Shown here piece after piece: positions 13,462 to 21,701 of a stretch of DNA of 47,143 bases. A model generated the notes under the pieces. It worked only from the letters and a program-made list of their open reading frames with translations, did no database searches and was not told where the DNA came from. The position numbers and the translations under genes are program-made. The DNA is from a virus: positions 1 to 47,143 of IMG/VR virus record IMGVR_UViG_3300027796_000018. One strand, 5' to 3'. Numbering within the stretch: position 1 is the first letter of the stretch; each line of letters starts with the position of its first letter.

Positions 13462-14712
13462 TTAGCCGACAACGTCCAAAATGCTCACCTGCCCCGTGTG
13501 CTCGTGCATTTTCATGATCAGGCAGTCAATTAAATGGTCGTCGCCGTCCTGTAGTTTCGGCATCTGGTTCCCGTTTTTGTCCCGCGCCCAAGCGTAGGTC
13601 GATATTTCGCGGACCATGTTCGTCGAGCCTTCGATAACGTGGATCGTGTACCCCTGAAGTCGGGTAGCAACGTCCTCTTTGTAGTTTGCCTTTTTCTGGA
13701 CTCCCTTTATACCCATAAGCCCGAGCCTATACAAATCGCCGATAATGTCGGGACGCGCGGAGTCAGCCGTCACTTCCTCGTATTCCCCTACGCCACGCTC
13801 TTTAAGCTCAGCGTACAAGGCATCATTGAAGAGGTCGGTCTTGTAAACCAGTTCTTGAAACCATATCTCGCGCGTCGACTCGCGCACCCACACGCGACCC
13901 GCTGCCGATGGGTCATTGGAAAAGCCAAAGTCAAGCCCAACCCCGATGTCGTCGTGGAGCATCTCCTCGGGCACCGACGCGACAACGTTCCATTTCGTGA
14001 ATACACACCCTTCCAGCTTCGTGAACTCCCCGAGCGCCCAGAGCTTGTACTTTTCGGGGTTCGTCTCTTTATAGCCTTCGAGCACCTTTCGGGACGCCTC
14101 CGGGCAAAATGCATTGTCCTTGTACCACGTTCGGAGAATAAGTGCGTTCGTCTTTTTGTCGATGACCGCTGTGGATAATGTGTGCGGAACCTGAAGAAAG
14201 CGCCGTTGTAGCCAGTGCATCGAGCCGGGAATCTGGGGTATCGGGTTGAACGTCATGAAAATACGCGCGGGATAGTTCGCGGGCGACAATCCGGCGTCCA
14301 CCGAATCGAAATCATTTTCCGAAATTTCGTTCGCTTCCTCGAAATGGATAATGGTCGCGCCCTTGAGGGATTTCAGCTTTTCCGCGTCATCCAGCCCGAA
14401 ACACCGAATACGCGAGCCGTTCGGCAGCCCGATTTCCTTGTCGGTCTTGTTTATCGCGACTTTGATCCCGTTGCGCCTGAAAAAGTCCGCGTACTCGGAA
14501 AAGACAGAATCCTTGAGCGTCGCTCCGACCTTGCGGATCGCAACCACGAAATGTCCGGGCTCCTGAAGTATCGTTAAACAGATAGCTTGCACGGTATCGA
14601 AGCTCTTGGCACTTCTTCTTCCGCCGTATTCGCAAAAGTACCGGACATCCTCGCGGAGCCGGTTCTTGTGGAAAAGTTGTTGATAAACGGCGTTGATCTG
14701 GATTCGGGGCAT
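13462..14712 (-). CDS. terL: Terminase large subunit
   Basis: A 416-residue packaging ATPase-nuclease. Walker A-like GGRRSAKS at residues 30-37, Walker B IIHFEEAN at 121-128, coupling motif near MTFNPIP (153-159). RuvC-type nuclease acidic residues lie in GLDFGFSNDP (Asp 261), TADSARPD (Asp 317) and the late DGDDHLIDCLIM. It belongs to the Terminase_3/PBSX-like branch. The protein cuts concatemers and pumps DNA through the portal. It lies between the TerS cluster and the portal. This family is often headful-packaging, in agreement with a circularly permuted map. Confidence 0.9.
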   Translation of the reverse strand: MPRIQINAVYQQLFHKNRLREDVRYFCEYGGRRSAKSFDTVQAICLTILQEPGHFVVAIRKVGATLKDSVFSEYADFFRRNGIKVAINKTDKEIGLPNGSRIRCFGLDDAEKLKSLKGATIIHFEEANEISENDFDSVDAGLSPANYPARIFMTFNPIPQIPGSMHWLQRRFLQVPHTLSTAVIDKKTNALILRTWYKDNAFCPEASRKVLEGYKETNPEKYKLWALGEFTKLEGCVFTKWNVVASVPEEMLHDDIGVGLDFGFSNDPSAAGRVWVRESTREIWFQELVYKTDLFNDALYAELKERGVGEYEEVTADSARPDIIGDLYRLGLMGIKGVQKKANYKEDVATRLQGYTIHVIEGSTNMVREISTYAWARDKNGNQMPKLQDGDDHLIDCLIMKMHEHTGQVSILDVVG

Positions 14713-14715
14713 GAA

Positions 14716-15036
14716 CTATTCGCCGCGAGCCTTCGCGAGCGCGGACAGAACAGTCTGCAATAATGGCGATATTCCAGCAGACTCCCCCTCTTCTGAAATA
14801 TATGCCGCCGTTTTCTTCAGTGCCGCGTACATATCCGGGGCGGCCATTGCAAGGGTTATATTTCCCAAAGATTCTTTTTTTTCTTCATCGTTGGCATCAA
14901 AAGTCATAAAACCGGCAATCGCATAGGGTCTTCCGGTTTCTCCTTTCCCGCCAGCAAGAATCATAAGCTCCCCGTCGATAGTCCCTAATTGCCGAGAAAC
15001 AACCCACGGCCCCGGCGTAAACTTTGTATCTTTCAT
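14716..15036 (-). CDS. Hypothetical protein with FTPGPWVV motif
   Basis: A 106-residue protein beginning MKDTKFTPGPWVVSRQLGTI. The N-terminal [FH]TPGPW motif and the later NITLAMAAPDMYAALKK resemble a widespread phage protein group of unknown function usually found among early genes. Here it lies between TerS and TerL, an unusual place. A related pattern (HTPEPW...NARRIVACVNAC) is at 22089-22508. Its stop lies four bases before the TerL start, and its start overlaps the TerS stop (ATGA). Confidence 0.7.
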   Translation of the reverse strand: MKDTKFTPGPWVVSRQLGTIDGELMILAGGKGETGRPYAIAGFMTFDANDEEKKESLGNITLAMAAPDMYAALKKTAAYISEEGESAGISPLLQTVLSALAKARGE

Positions 15037-15596
15037 TTTTCCCCCGTCTTTAAGAACTCAACCACGAACGCCCCGGCATTCTCCAAGCCCGAGACCCGCG
15101 CATCAAAAGGCTTGATGATTTGCGCGTACTTTTGGAGCATTTCAAGCGCCTTGTCCCGGTCCGCCAATTTGTAAACGTAGTGCTCCCCGCCGTCCTTATC
15201 CGGCTTGACGTCGATCCCGTCGATGCAGACGGAAAGGCCGAGCCGTTTCAGCTCATCCATATCGTGCTTCAGCGCGCCTTGTGTATCGACGATATCGGCG
15301 ACGTCATAGAACGCCCGCTTCATCCACGTATCGACCACGCGCTTTTCAAGGGGTATGCGCGCTATCTTCATAGTTTCGGCCAGTTCCGCCGCCATCATCT
15401 CTTGGATATTGACGTCTTTCAACAGACGAGACGCGGCAGAAACCGCCGACTTTGCCGAGCAACCGTATACTTTTTCATACACTTTTGATGCGTCTTTGAA
15501 ATCGTTATCGATGTACGCCCGAACGAACGCTTCCCTGTTCGCCTTGGTTTCGAGCATAGTTTTAGCTTTTTGCTTTGGCGTCGGCTTTACCGGCAT
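15033..15596 (-). CDS. terS: Terminase small subunit
   Basis: A 187-residue protein from ATG 15596 (MPVKPTPKQKAKTMLETKAN); an upstream GTG at 15605 is possible. It is of the Terminase_2 type: N-terminal helical DNA-binding region (FVRAYIDNDFKDASKVYEKV, then SAASRLLKDVNIQEM) and a later segment on replicating ends (KRVVDTWMKRAFYDVADIVD). TerS recognises the phage DNA and regulates TerL. It overlaps the VRR-NUC gene by a few bases. Confidence 0.8.
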   Translation of the reverse strand: MPVKPTPKQKAKTMLETKANREAFVRAYIDNDFKDASKVYEKVYGCSAKSAVSAASRLLKDVNIQEMMAAELAETMKIARIPLEKRVVDTWMKRAFYDVADIVDTQGALKHDMDELKRLGLSVCIDGIDVKPDKDGGEHYVYKLADRDKALEMLQKYAQIIKPFDARVSGLENAGAFVVEFLKTGEK

Positions 15597-15937
15597 AATC
15601 CCCACCCCTTCGCGGCCACAATGGCGTCGTCCAAACTTGAGACGACCACGTAGGGCCAGTTATTAGCGATACACTTTTCCTGGAAGGATACCTGGCCCGG
15701 CGATTGCTTCCCTCCAGGCTGCTTCAGCTCCATCCCGAAAAACCTATTCTCGCCCTTCTTGAATAAAAAAAGGTCCGGGGCACCCAGTCGGAACCCAAGG
15801 GCAACCAGGCGGGTATATTTCTTGGCCGACATATCAGTGATTTCTCCGTTCGGGCACATTAGGACGTATATGCCAAGAAGAGAAAAAGCCTTGACGATTT
15901 CGGCTTGGAGGCGGGATTCCTCATAGTTGCGTTTCAT
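15587..15937 (-). CDS. VRR-NUC domain nuclease
   Basis: A 116-residue protein from ATG 15937 (MKRNYEESRLQAEIVKAFSL), the size of stand-alone phage VRR-NUC enzymes. Motifs: E in the first helix, GAPDLFLFKK (Asp of the PD motif, residues about 58-68), GMELKQPGGKQSPGQ (E-x-K and Q). These belong to the PD-(D/E)XK superfamily and cut branched or structured DNA, perhaps Holliday junctions during packaging. The open frame continues to 16093 through the palindrome region only because it lacks stops; that extension has no protein-like features. Confidence 0.85.
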   Translation of the reverse strand: MKRNYEESRLQAEIVKAFSLLGIYVLMCPNGEITDMSAKKYTRLVALGFRLGAPDLFLFKKGENRFFGMELKQPGGKQSPGQVSFQEKCIANNWPYVVVSSLDDAIVAAKGWGLCR

Positions 15938-16132
15938 AGCCGTATGATACCCCTTTTTGGTATAAAAATAAAGTGTATAAAAAAGTATACACTCTGTTTC
16001 TTTGGAACACTGCCACCGCCGACTGCCATTTCCTGCCACTGCCACGTATATTATATATACGTGGCAGGGTTTGGCAGTAAAAATATATGCCAAACACTGC
16101 CATTGGCAGGTTTTGGCAGTGTTTGGCAGTTA
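15938..16132. other. Candidate replication origin / protein-binding region: TGGCAG repeats and nested palindromes
   Basis: A 195-base non-coding stretch after the primase-helicase gene. It contains about ten copies of TGGCAG in both orientations between 16008 and 16130. It also holds a perfect 29-base palindrome (16039-16067; arms CTGCCACGTATAT around TAT), an inverted repeat with 13-base arms (CCAAACACTGCCA at 16090-16102 against 16114-16126), and AGTGTATA/TATACACT (15972-15993). AT-rich runs lie between them. Iterons plus AT-rich palindromes beside a primase-helicase gene suggest an origin. An operator array for a phage regulator is the alternative. Confidence 0.6.
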
Positions 16133-18034
16133 CTAGAAAATATCCATATTTTCATTGTTTTCTGCCTTTTTCCCTTCTTCAGTTGCCTTCGGCAAGAATA
16201 TTTTGCCGTCAATTTCTATCAGCTTGCCTTCCTCGGTCATGCTTTTTTTTGTTCGGAACGCGGTTCGTTCACTGGTTTTTAATGTCAATTCCGACAAAAA
16301 AGTCGAAGTAATTATTCCCGTAGGGTTCGCTTTCAGGATATCAAGCGCGCAAGCGAGCCCTTTCGAGGTCTTTTCTTTCGTGCCCGCTTGCCCGGTAATT
16401 CCCTCAATATCAATCTGGTTTAATACCGCCGAGGTTTCATCCTCGCCGTCTTCGTCCTGTCCGACGACGATATTTTCAAACCCGAAACGCAATACCGGGG
16501 GAGGCGTTCCGTCTTTCATTTTCGTATTTTCCATGTGAATCGTGCTATTTTTGTTCGTGACCGAGAATTCAAAGTCGAGTGCTCCATAGAGCACCGACGA
16601 TCCTCGCGCCTTGGTTTGGTCTCCTTTCCCTGTATGATGCACGATCAAGGCAGCACATTCATAGGTGTTTTTCAGGTTGTCTATCGTCCGAACGGCCGCG
16701 CTCGTGTCTGCCGAGTCGTTCTCGTTTCCTTCAAAGTTACGCGCCCAGGTATCGAAGATAATCAGGGATATTTTCCCGTCGTGCAGACCGGCAACGTCCC
16801 GGACCGAATCTTCTACGGTTTTCATTATATCATCATTTCCGAGCGCTGCGGGCATAAGGGAAATATAGATCGGCAGTTCATCCATTTTCTTATTATTTTT
16901 TATCGACCATGCAAGAAACCGCTTTTCTATTCCGTCGTAACCTTCACCCGCTATATAGACCACCGCGCCGGGAGTTTTGACCGGATACCCGCAAAAATCC
17001 TCACCGGTAGCAACGCGACACGCGAGATCAACCGCTACGTAGGATTTACCGGTATACGACGCGCCGAAAATCGAGGTGAAAGAGTGTTTCGATATCAGCC
17101 CTTTTATGAGCCATTGCCGCGCCTTCAGATCACGGGATCCGATCTTGACCAAGGGGAACGCGGATTTTTTCTCGACCTTTTTCGCGCTTTGGATAATAGA
17201 AATCCGTTCGTCATACGAGAAATTCGCCGCGTCCGCGCCTTTTGGCCAGTCGGATGAGGGCGTAATGATTCGGGTATCGGTCAAAATAGCGCGGATTTCT
17301 TCCATGCACTTCTTGCCGGGCTCGTCATTGTCGGGCCAAAGGATAACGCGACGACCTTGAAGAGGGGAAAGGTCGGTATCCTTCCACGCGTTCGCGCCCC
17401 CGGCGATGGATGTCGCAATATAGGGCGCGGGAATCGCTTCGGACTTGACCTCGCCTTCCACAAGGACTATTTCAGCGTCGGCCGGTGCCGTCAATATCTT
17501 GTCGAGATTAAGCAAGGGATACCCTTGCGCGGGCTTCGGGGGTTTCTTGAAAATAACTTGACCGCCCGAAATTGTGGCCGGCCTGATTTCTTTCGGCTTG
17601 TCGTCCCGCGCATCCTTCCGACAGACAAAAAAAGAGCATACGCCGTCAGAATACTGGTGAACGTGGTCCCATTCGCCGGGAATAGTCGGGGCACGCTGCT
17701 TGTCGAGCGAGGCTAAAAGGGCGGAAATATTGGTTTCGTAGGGCTCGGGAGATGAGGGCAAGAGAGACAAGGCCGCGTCTTTATCGGTCAAACCATTGAC
17801 GACCGCGTAGAGATGCAGGAGATCATGCGTCTCGCCGGTAAAATCATGGTATCGGCCTTCGACCGGATTGACGCCGAAAGAAGCCGTGTCCCGGTCCGGT
17901 CGCGTCGGGTTCGGAATTCCGTTCACCCAGTCGCCTTGCCGCTTCCCGTCGTCGTATCCCGGGAGCCAGTCGCGTATTGATTCCGAGGCAATGCGGTTCG
18001 CCTCTTGAAAGTTTATGCCCTTCTTTTTTTGCAT
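16133..18034 (-). CDS. Primase-helicase: TOPRIM domain fused to RepA/RecA-like helicase
   Basis: A 633-residue protein. TOPRIM elements: EIVLVEGEVKSEA (catalytic Glu in VEGE 192-195), GGANAWKD and ILWPDNDEPGKK (residues 231-242). The RecA-like ATPase follows: Walker A GASYTGKS (324-331), Walker B SLIIFDTWAR (423-432), HHTGKG (466-471, motif H3-like). A C-terminal winged-helix-like tail (residues 560-633) is plausible. No N-terminal zinc finger is seen, unlike classical primases. It likely primes and unwinds at the phage fork. It is transcribed leftwards, with the candidate origin directly downstream. Confidence 0.8.
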   Translation of the reverse strand: MQKKKGINFQEANRIASESIRDWLPGYDDGKRQGDWVNGIPNPTRPDRDTASFGVNPVEGRYHDFTGETHDLLHLYAVVNGLTDKDAALSLLPSSPEPYETNISALLASLDKQRAPTIPGEWDHVHQYSDGVCSFFVCRKDARDDKPKEIRPATISGGQVIFKKPPKPAQGYPLLNLDKILTAPADAEIVLVEGEVKSEAIPAPYIATSIAGGANAWKDTDLSPLQGRRVILWPDNDEPGKKCMEEIRAILTDTRIITPSSDWPKGADAANFSYDERISIIQSAKKVEKKSAFPLVKIGSRDLKARQWLIKGLISKHSFTSIFGASYTGKSYVAVDLACRVATGEDFCGYPVKTPGAVVYIAGEGYDGIEKRFLAWSIKNNKKMDELPIYISLMPAALGNDDIMKTVEDSVRDVAGLHDGKISLIIFDTWARNFEGNENDSADTSAAVRTIDNLKNTYECAALIVHHTGKGDQTKARGSSVLYGALDFEFSVTNKNSTIHMENTKMKDGTPPPVLRFGFENIVVGQDEDGEDETSAVLNQIDIEGITGQAGTKEKTSKGLACALDILKANPTGIITSTFLSELTLKTSERTAFRTKKSMTEEGKLIEIDGKIFLPKATEEGKKAENNENMDIF

Positions 18035-18043
18035 GGCGTCCCT

Positions 18044-18283
18044 TTATGATTCAAGCATTTTTACAACAGATCGGAAGGCTTCGAGGATTTCGGTTTGTTC
18101 TATTGATCCGGACGCGCGAATAGAAATACTTCCTCCAGCTCCCGAGGCGAAAATATCAGGGAAAGAATTTCTTGAAAAATCTATATCGATTGTCGTTTCG
18201 TCAGAGTCTCGACCAGTTTTGTCGAAAAGAACCCTGACGCGTGATCCATATCCGGTTAATGATTCCATCGAAAGAGCTTTCAT
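18044..18283 (-). CDS. Hypothetical 79-residue protein
   Basis: Starts at ATG 18283, overlapping the HTH gene stop as ATGA, and is followed 9 bases later by the primase-helicase gene. No family recognised. Predicted beta-rich: VRVLFDKTGRDSDETTIDID, then GGSISIRASGSIEQTEILEA. It is cotranscribed with the HTH gene from the promoter at 18482-18510 and may be a partner of it. Confidence 0.65.
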   Translation of the reverse strand: MKALSMESLTGYGSRVRVLFDKTGRDSDETTIDIDFSRNSFPDIFASGAGGSISIRASGSIEQTEILEAFRSVVKMLES

Positions 18284-18462
18284 TTCTCACCATCCGGGAA
18301 TAAATAATGAACCAGTTTTTCATACGTCGCGAAGCTGATGTTTTTCCCCAGCTTCACATTGTAGATCTCTTGCCGGGAAAGTCCGGTCCTTTCTGCTATA
18401 ACCGAAATCTTTTTATCGGCTAATTTTTCTTTAATCTGTTCGATCGAGTATATGTTTGCCAT
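18280..18462 (-). CDS. Small XRE/Cro-like HTH regulator
   Basis: A 60-residue protein with a helix-turn-helix of the Cro/CI or YdaS kind: VIAERTGLSRQEIYNVKLGK (residues about 20-39), then ISFATYEKLVHYLF. First gene of the leftward early unit, with AGGGGG before ATG 18462. It faces the rightward early promoter across 134 bases, so it probably controls one or both promoters there. No longer CI-type repressor or integrase is present, so this is not sufficient evidence for lysogeny. Confidence 0.8.
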   Translation of the reverse strand: MANIYSIEQIKEKLADKKISVIAERTGLSRQEIYNVKLGKNISFATYEKLVHYLFPDGEK

Positions 18463-18481
18463 CGATCCCCCTAATAGAAAT

Positions 18482-18510
18482 AGATTACACGATAAAAATT
18501 AAACTGTCAA
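18482..18510 (-). promoter_or_regulatory. Leftward early promoter
   Basis: TTGACA (18505-18510), 17 bases, TAATCT (18482-18487) on the minus strand, upstream of the HTH gene. Near-consensus. Confidence 0.8.
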
Positions 18511-18536
18511 CCGCATAATTATTTTTAATTTTTCGC

Positions 18537-18565
18537 TTGACATAAAAAAATACCGGCGCTATACT
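18537..18565 (+). promoter_or_regulatory. Rightward early promoter
   Basis: TTGACA (18537-18542), 17 bases, TATACT (18560-18565). Back-to-back with the leftward promoter; upstream of the Gp157-like gene, which has GAGGAGGTG before ATG 18597. Confidence 0.85.
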
Positions 18566-18596
18566 GATTTTAGTTTGAGAGTAGAGAGGAGGTGCC

Positions 18597-19244
18597 ATGA
18601 GCACTATTTACACCATCGTGGGTGACGTAAAGGCTTTATCCGCCCTTATCGAATCACTGACCGACGAAGAAACCGGGGAAACCCGGGAACTGACCGACGA
18701 AGAAAAAACGACCTTCGCGGCATGGGTTAAAGAGGAATCCGAGGCATTCGATTCCAAGTTTGACAGAATCTGCAAGTTCTTCAAGAACCTGAAGGCCAAC
18801 GCGGCGACGGCTCAGGCCGAACGCGATTCCCTCAAAGAAGAGATGGACCGGCTTTCGAAGCGCGCGAAGGCTCGCGAGAACGAGGCTGGACGGATCAAGG
18901 ATCTTCTTTGGTTCGCGTTCGACGCCCTCGGCATGAAAAAGCACAAGACCGAGCTTTTCTCGGCGGGCATTCAGGCGACGGCTGCGTCGGTCAAGACGGA
19001 TTCGTCGTTCGATATCGCGAAGATACCGGAGTTCCTGTACAAGGAACCGGAGCTTTCGGCGACCAAGATCAAGGAAGGACTTGCCTCGGGCACGCTGTAC
19101 CAGAAACCCGACGCGGAAAATCCGCTTGACCGGGACATGGTGTTTTATAAACAAGCAATGCCCGTTGAGGATCATTTCGAGATGATCGAATTCTCCCTCC
19201 CCGGCATCCGCTATGCGCAGGGCTCGACCCTGGTGGTGAGGTAG
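18597..19244 (+). CDS. Siphovirus Gp157-like protein
   Basis: A 215-residue protein. The long charged coiled coil (residues 40-110: ESEAFDSKFDRICKFFKNLK, later RLSKRAKARENEAGRIKDLL) followed by the short C-terminal part (ALGMKKHKTELFSAGIQAT) is the layout of Gp157, linked in streptococcal phages to phage resistance or recombination. It is usually next to a RecA-like ATPase and DUF669, exactly as here. First gene of the rightward operon, so expressed early. Confidence 0.8.
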   Translation: MSTIYTIVGDVKALSALIESLTDEETGETRELTDEEKTTFAAWVKEESEAFDSKFDRICKFFKNLKANAATAQAERDSLKEEMDRLSKRAKARENEAGRIKDLLWFAFDALGMKKHKTELFSAGIQATAASVKTDSSFDIAKIPEFLYKEPELSATKIKEGLASGTLYQKPDAENPLDRDMVFYKQAMPVEDHFEMIEFSLPGIRYAQGSTLVVR

Positions 19245-19245
19245 T

Positions 19246-20007
19246 ATGGCAGTATCACTTTCTTCCCTGACCGCCCCGGAACGGCGGCCGCTCATTATGA
19301 CCATTTGCGGGGAGGGCGGTATCGGTAAAACGACGCTTGCCTCATACTTCCCGAATCTGGTAATGGTTCGCGCCGAAGACGGCTCGAAATCGATAGAATC
19401 GCGCGGAGACGTCGCCATGTTCCCCGTCGCAAAAAGCACGAACGATGTCATGGAAGCGGCAATGGCGCTTTTGACCGAGGATCACCCCTTCAAAACGGTC
19501 GCATTCGACACCGTTACGAAGTTCAATACCTTCGCCGAGGCCGAGATCATGGAGGCCGACCGGAAAGCGGGCGGGAAAGGCGCGTCAATCAATACCGCTT
19601 TGGGCGGATACGGCGCGGGGTATTCCGCCGTCGCGAACTACCACTTCGAGCTCCGCAAGATCGCGCAGCGCTTGGCCGACGAAAAGGGCATGAATGTCCT
19701 CTTCCTCGCCCATGTCGAGGTAGAGTCGCTTGATCTCCCCGATCAACCCCAGTTCTCGCGGTATACGATCCGGATGCACAAGAAATCCGTATCGCACTAT
19801 GTGGACGACGTGGACGTCGTGGCCTTCCTGAAACTCAAAACCTTCGTGACCGGCACCGACAAGGATGGCAAGCGGGCGAACACCTCGGGCGAACGGATCA
19901 TCACCTGCTACCCGCACCCGGCGCACGTCTCGAAAAACCGGCTCGGGATCAAGGTCGATTTGCCCTTCGTGGAAGGCGTCAACCCGTTCGCGGAGTATTT
20001 GGTATAA
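19246..20007 (+). CDS. RecA-like phage ATPase (Sak4/AAA_24-like)
   Basis: A 253-residue protein. Walker A GEGGIGKTT (22-30), Walker B KTVAFDTVTKF (83-93), then NVLFLAHVEVE as the sensor strand. Single-domain RecA-like ATPases next to Gp157 and DUF669 act in phage recombination or annealing (Sak4 group) together with a single-strand binding protein. It begins two bases after the Gp157-like stop, so the two are coupled. Confidence 0.8.
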   Translation: MAVSLSSLTAPERRPLIMTICGEGGIGKTTLASYFPNLVMVRAEDGSKSIESRGDVAMFPVAKSTNDVMEAAMALLTEDHPFKTVAFDTVTKFNTFAEAEIMEADRKAGGKGASINTALGGYGAGYSAVANYHFELRKIAQRLADEKGMNVLFLAHVEVESLDLPDQPQFSRYTIRMHKKSVSHYVDDVDVVAFLKLKTFVTGTDKDGKRANTSGERIITCYPHPAHVSKNRLGIKVDLPFVEGVNPFAEYLV

Positions 20008-20048
20008 AATACGGCCCCCGTGCCTATCGCGGGGAAAGGACGGAAAAA

Positions 20049-20315
20049 ATGGCAGAGGCGAAAAAGCGAAAACCCGCCGCGTTGGTTGCGGCCGAGAAGA
20101 GAATCGCGGATCTGGAAACCAGACTGAAAAGCACAGAAGCCAGCAAGGATTCTTGGTACGATAACTGGCAGGAAGAAAAAAAGAAAATCGAGGAACTGCA
20201 CGCGGTTTTCGACGCCATTCCGAACGCCCCCGCGCGCAAGTTTACCGGACCGAACGGCTACGAGACCGAAATGAGTCTTTCTTGCCGGTTCATCGCGTGG
20301 CTCGCGAATAAATAA
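20049..20315 (+). CDS. Hypothetical coiled-coil protein
   Basis: An 88-residue protein, AAAGGA upstream of ATG 20049. Residues 10-55 form a charged helix (AAEKRIADLETRLKSTEASK). The remainder ends SLSCRFIAWLANK. No family recognised. It lies between the RecA-like ATPase and DUF669, so a role in the same recombination complex is possible but unproven. Confidence 0.65.
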   Translation: MAEAKKRKPAALVAAEKRIADLETRLKSTEASKDSWYDNWQEEKKKIEELHAVFDAIPNAPARKFTGPNGYETEMSLSCRFIAWLANK

Positions 20316-20379
20316 CTCTCCCCCGGCCGCCGTTAGCGCGCGCCGGGTAATTCTCTAACTTTTTTTATAAGGAAACATT

Positions 20380-20895
20380 ATGCCCGCATTAGGAAATGAC
20401 TACCAGAACGCGAAACCCATGGACGACTTCACCCCGATCCCGGTCGGAGACTATAAGGCCGTCATCACGGAATCCGAAATCAAGCCGACCAAGACAGGGG
20501 ATGGACAGTATCTCTCGTTGCGCGTCGAGATCATCGAAGGCGAATTTCAGGGAAGGATCATTTTCGTGATCCTGAATCTCTGGAACCCGAACCCCAAGGC
20601 AGTCGAGATCGCCAACCGGGAGCTCGCGACCATCGTCGCCGCCGTAAACAAGCCGGGAGCCCAGAACTCCGAGGAGCTCCACAATATCCCGATGACCGTC
20701 AAGGTCGGCATCCAACCCGGACAGGGCGAGTACGGGCCGTCGAACCGCATCAAGAACTATATGGCGTATCAGACGGCCCCCACCGCACCCGTCACCATCG
20801 TGACCAAGCCCGCGCCCGTGGTGGCCGGACAGCCCCCCGTCAATCCGGCAACCGGCTTGCCCTACAAGCCGTGGGAAAACTGGCCGGGGAAGTAA
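20380..20895 (+). CDS. DUF669 protein, probable ssDNA-binding
   Basis: A 171-residue protein with DUF669 features: PIPVGDYKAVITESEIKPTK, a middle strand block with QYLSLRVEIIEGEFQGRIIF, and NPKAVEIANRELATIV. Members serve as phage single-strand DNA-binding proteins of OB-fold type and pair with Sak4-type ATPases. The C-terminus is Pro/Ala-rich and lacks the acidic tip of bacterial SSB. AAGGAA upstream of ATG 20380. A terminator follows at 20918. Confidence 0.8.
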   Translation: MPALGNDYQNAKPMDDFTPIPVGDYKAVITESEIKPTKTGDGQYLSLRVEIIEGEFQGRIIFVILNLWNPNPKAVEIANRELATIVAAVNKPGAQNSEELHNIPMTVKVGIQPGQGEYGPSNRIKNYMAYQTAPTAPVTIVTKPAPVVAGQPPVNPATGLPYKPWENWPGK

Positions 20896-20917
20896 CGCTA
20901 TAGGCCCCCATCAGGCC

Positions 20918-20942
20918 CGGCCCCACTATGGGGCCGTTTTTC
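20918..20942 (+). terminator. Terminator after the recombination genes
   Basis: CGGCCCC, ACTAT, GGGGCCG followed by six T. Ends the first rightward transcript; a new promoter follows at 21011. Confidence 0.85.
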
Positions 20943-21010
20943 TAGTTTATTTTCGTATAAGGCACTTTATTTTATTATACAAAAATAAACGAGAAAAACG
21001 CCGATTTATC

Positions 21011-21039
21011 TTGTATTTATTTATTTTCTGGTATAGAAT
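21011..21039 (+). promoter_or_regulatory. Promoter of second rightward operon
   Basis: TTGTAT (21011-21016), 17 bases, TAGAAT (21034-21039), with the GGTATAGAATTAAA context also seen at the inserted genes. Upstream of the gene at 21063. Confidence 0.65.
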
Positions 21040-21062
21040 TAAAACATCGGAGGACGGACGGA

Positions 21063-21302
21063 ATGAAAGACATTGTTTTGATTGCGGGCGTTTTAATTTG
21101 TGGCATACTTTTAGTTGCCTTGACTCTTGCCAACTTGGTATATGTTATACAAATGAAAAACATTGACCGGCTGGCTGAAAGCACCGAGGAATCGCTCAAG
21201 AGGTATGAAAACAACCTTTTTGCGAGAATCGGACGGGCCATCGCAGGCGCGCTCTTTGGCCCGGATTCGCATTCAGGCACGAGGTATGGCGATGGAAAAT
21301 AG
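21063..21302 (+). CDS. Small single-pass membrane protein
   Basis: A 79-residue protein, GGAGG upstream of ATG 21063. Residues 4-30 form one membrane span (IVLIAGVLICGILLVALTLA), followed by a charged helix (AESTEESLKRYENNLFARIG). First gene of the second rightward operon. It might act in superinfection exclusion or host membrane interaction, but no family is recognised. Confidence 0.7.
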   Translation: MKDIVLIAGVLICGILLVALTLANLVYVIQMKNIDRLAESTEESLKRYENNLFARIGRAIAGALFGPDSHSGTRYGDGK

Positions 21303-21513
21303 CGACATCCTTCAAGACCCCCGCTTTCGCCGGGCGGTTCGCATGGGCGAATATACCCGCGCCATTTCTATCTATTTGCGCCTTCAGCACCCCGAGCGCG
21401 AGGATCTTTCGACCCTGCCGCGCGATGTCATTCAGGGCGCACAAGTGGCGGTAGACAACGCCTTTTTTAACAAGGCGGCTGAAAGAAAAGAACTTGAGGA
21501 GGAATTCAGGTGA
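21292..21513 (+). CDS. Hypothetical 73-residue protein
   Basis: Start at ATG 21292 (MENSDILQDPRFRRAVRMGE): GAGG at 21281-21284 gives a spacing of seven, better than ATG 21286. Longer upstream readings lie inside the membrane protein gene. The product is helical (YTRAISIYLRLQHPEREDLS) without a recognised family. It overlaps the previous gene by 11 bases, and its stop overlaps the next GTG. Confidence 0.65.
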   Translation: MENSDILQDPRFRRAVRMGEYTRAISIYLRLQHPEREDLSTLPRDVIQGAQVAVDNAFFNKAAERKELEEEFR

Positions 21514-21701
21514 AAACCATCGTAAACGGCCTGACCGTGACCATCGACGAGGTTGACGGCGGATATACAGCAACGGCAAGCATAGGAGATAACCGTCTTA
21601 TTACCTTATCGGCCACCTCCTCGCGCGACTATGCCGCCGTGGCGGAATTATTCGAGGCGCTTAAACGACAGGCGATTGAGAATTTGAAGGAGACGGTATG
21701 A
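21510..21701 (+). CDS. Hypothetical 63-residue protein
   Basis: Starts at GTG 21510, overlapping the previous stop as GTGA, with AGGAGG upstream. Predicted beta-beta-alpha: NGLTVTIDEVDGGYTATASI, then YAAVAELFEALKRQ. No family recognised. Part of a run of small genes that share stop-start overlaps. Confidence 0.65.
   Translation: MKTIVNGLTVTIDEVDGGYTATASIGDNRLITLSATSSRDYAAVAELFEALKRQAIENLKETV

Noticed and set aside
15938-16093. N-terminal extension of the VRR-NUC protein to 168 residues
   Set aside because: The extra 52 residues are read from palindromes and iterons, have no protein-like pattern, and ATG 15937 yields the usual enzyme size.
18280-18600. Lysogeny switch
   Set aside because: One small HTH protein and divergent promoters exist, but no integrase, excisionase, CI-type repressor or attachment site was found in the window.
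20322-20347. Hairpin after the gene at 20049 as a terminator
   Set aside because: The CCCGGC/GCCGGG stem is separated from the T run by about 12 bases, and the next gene belongs to the same function group; read-through is more likely.
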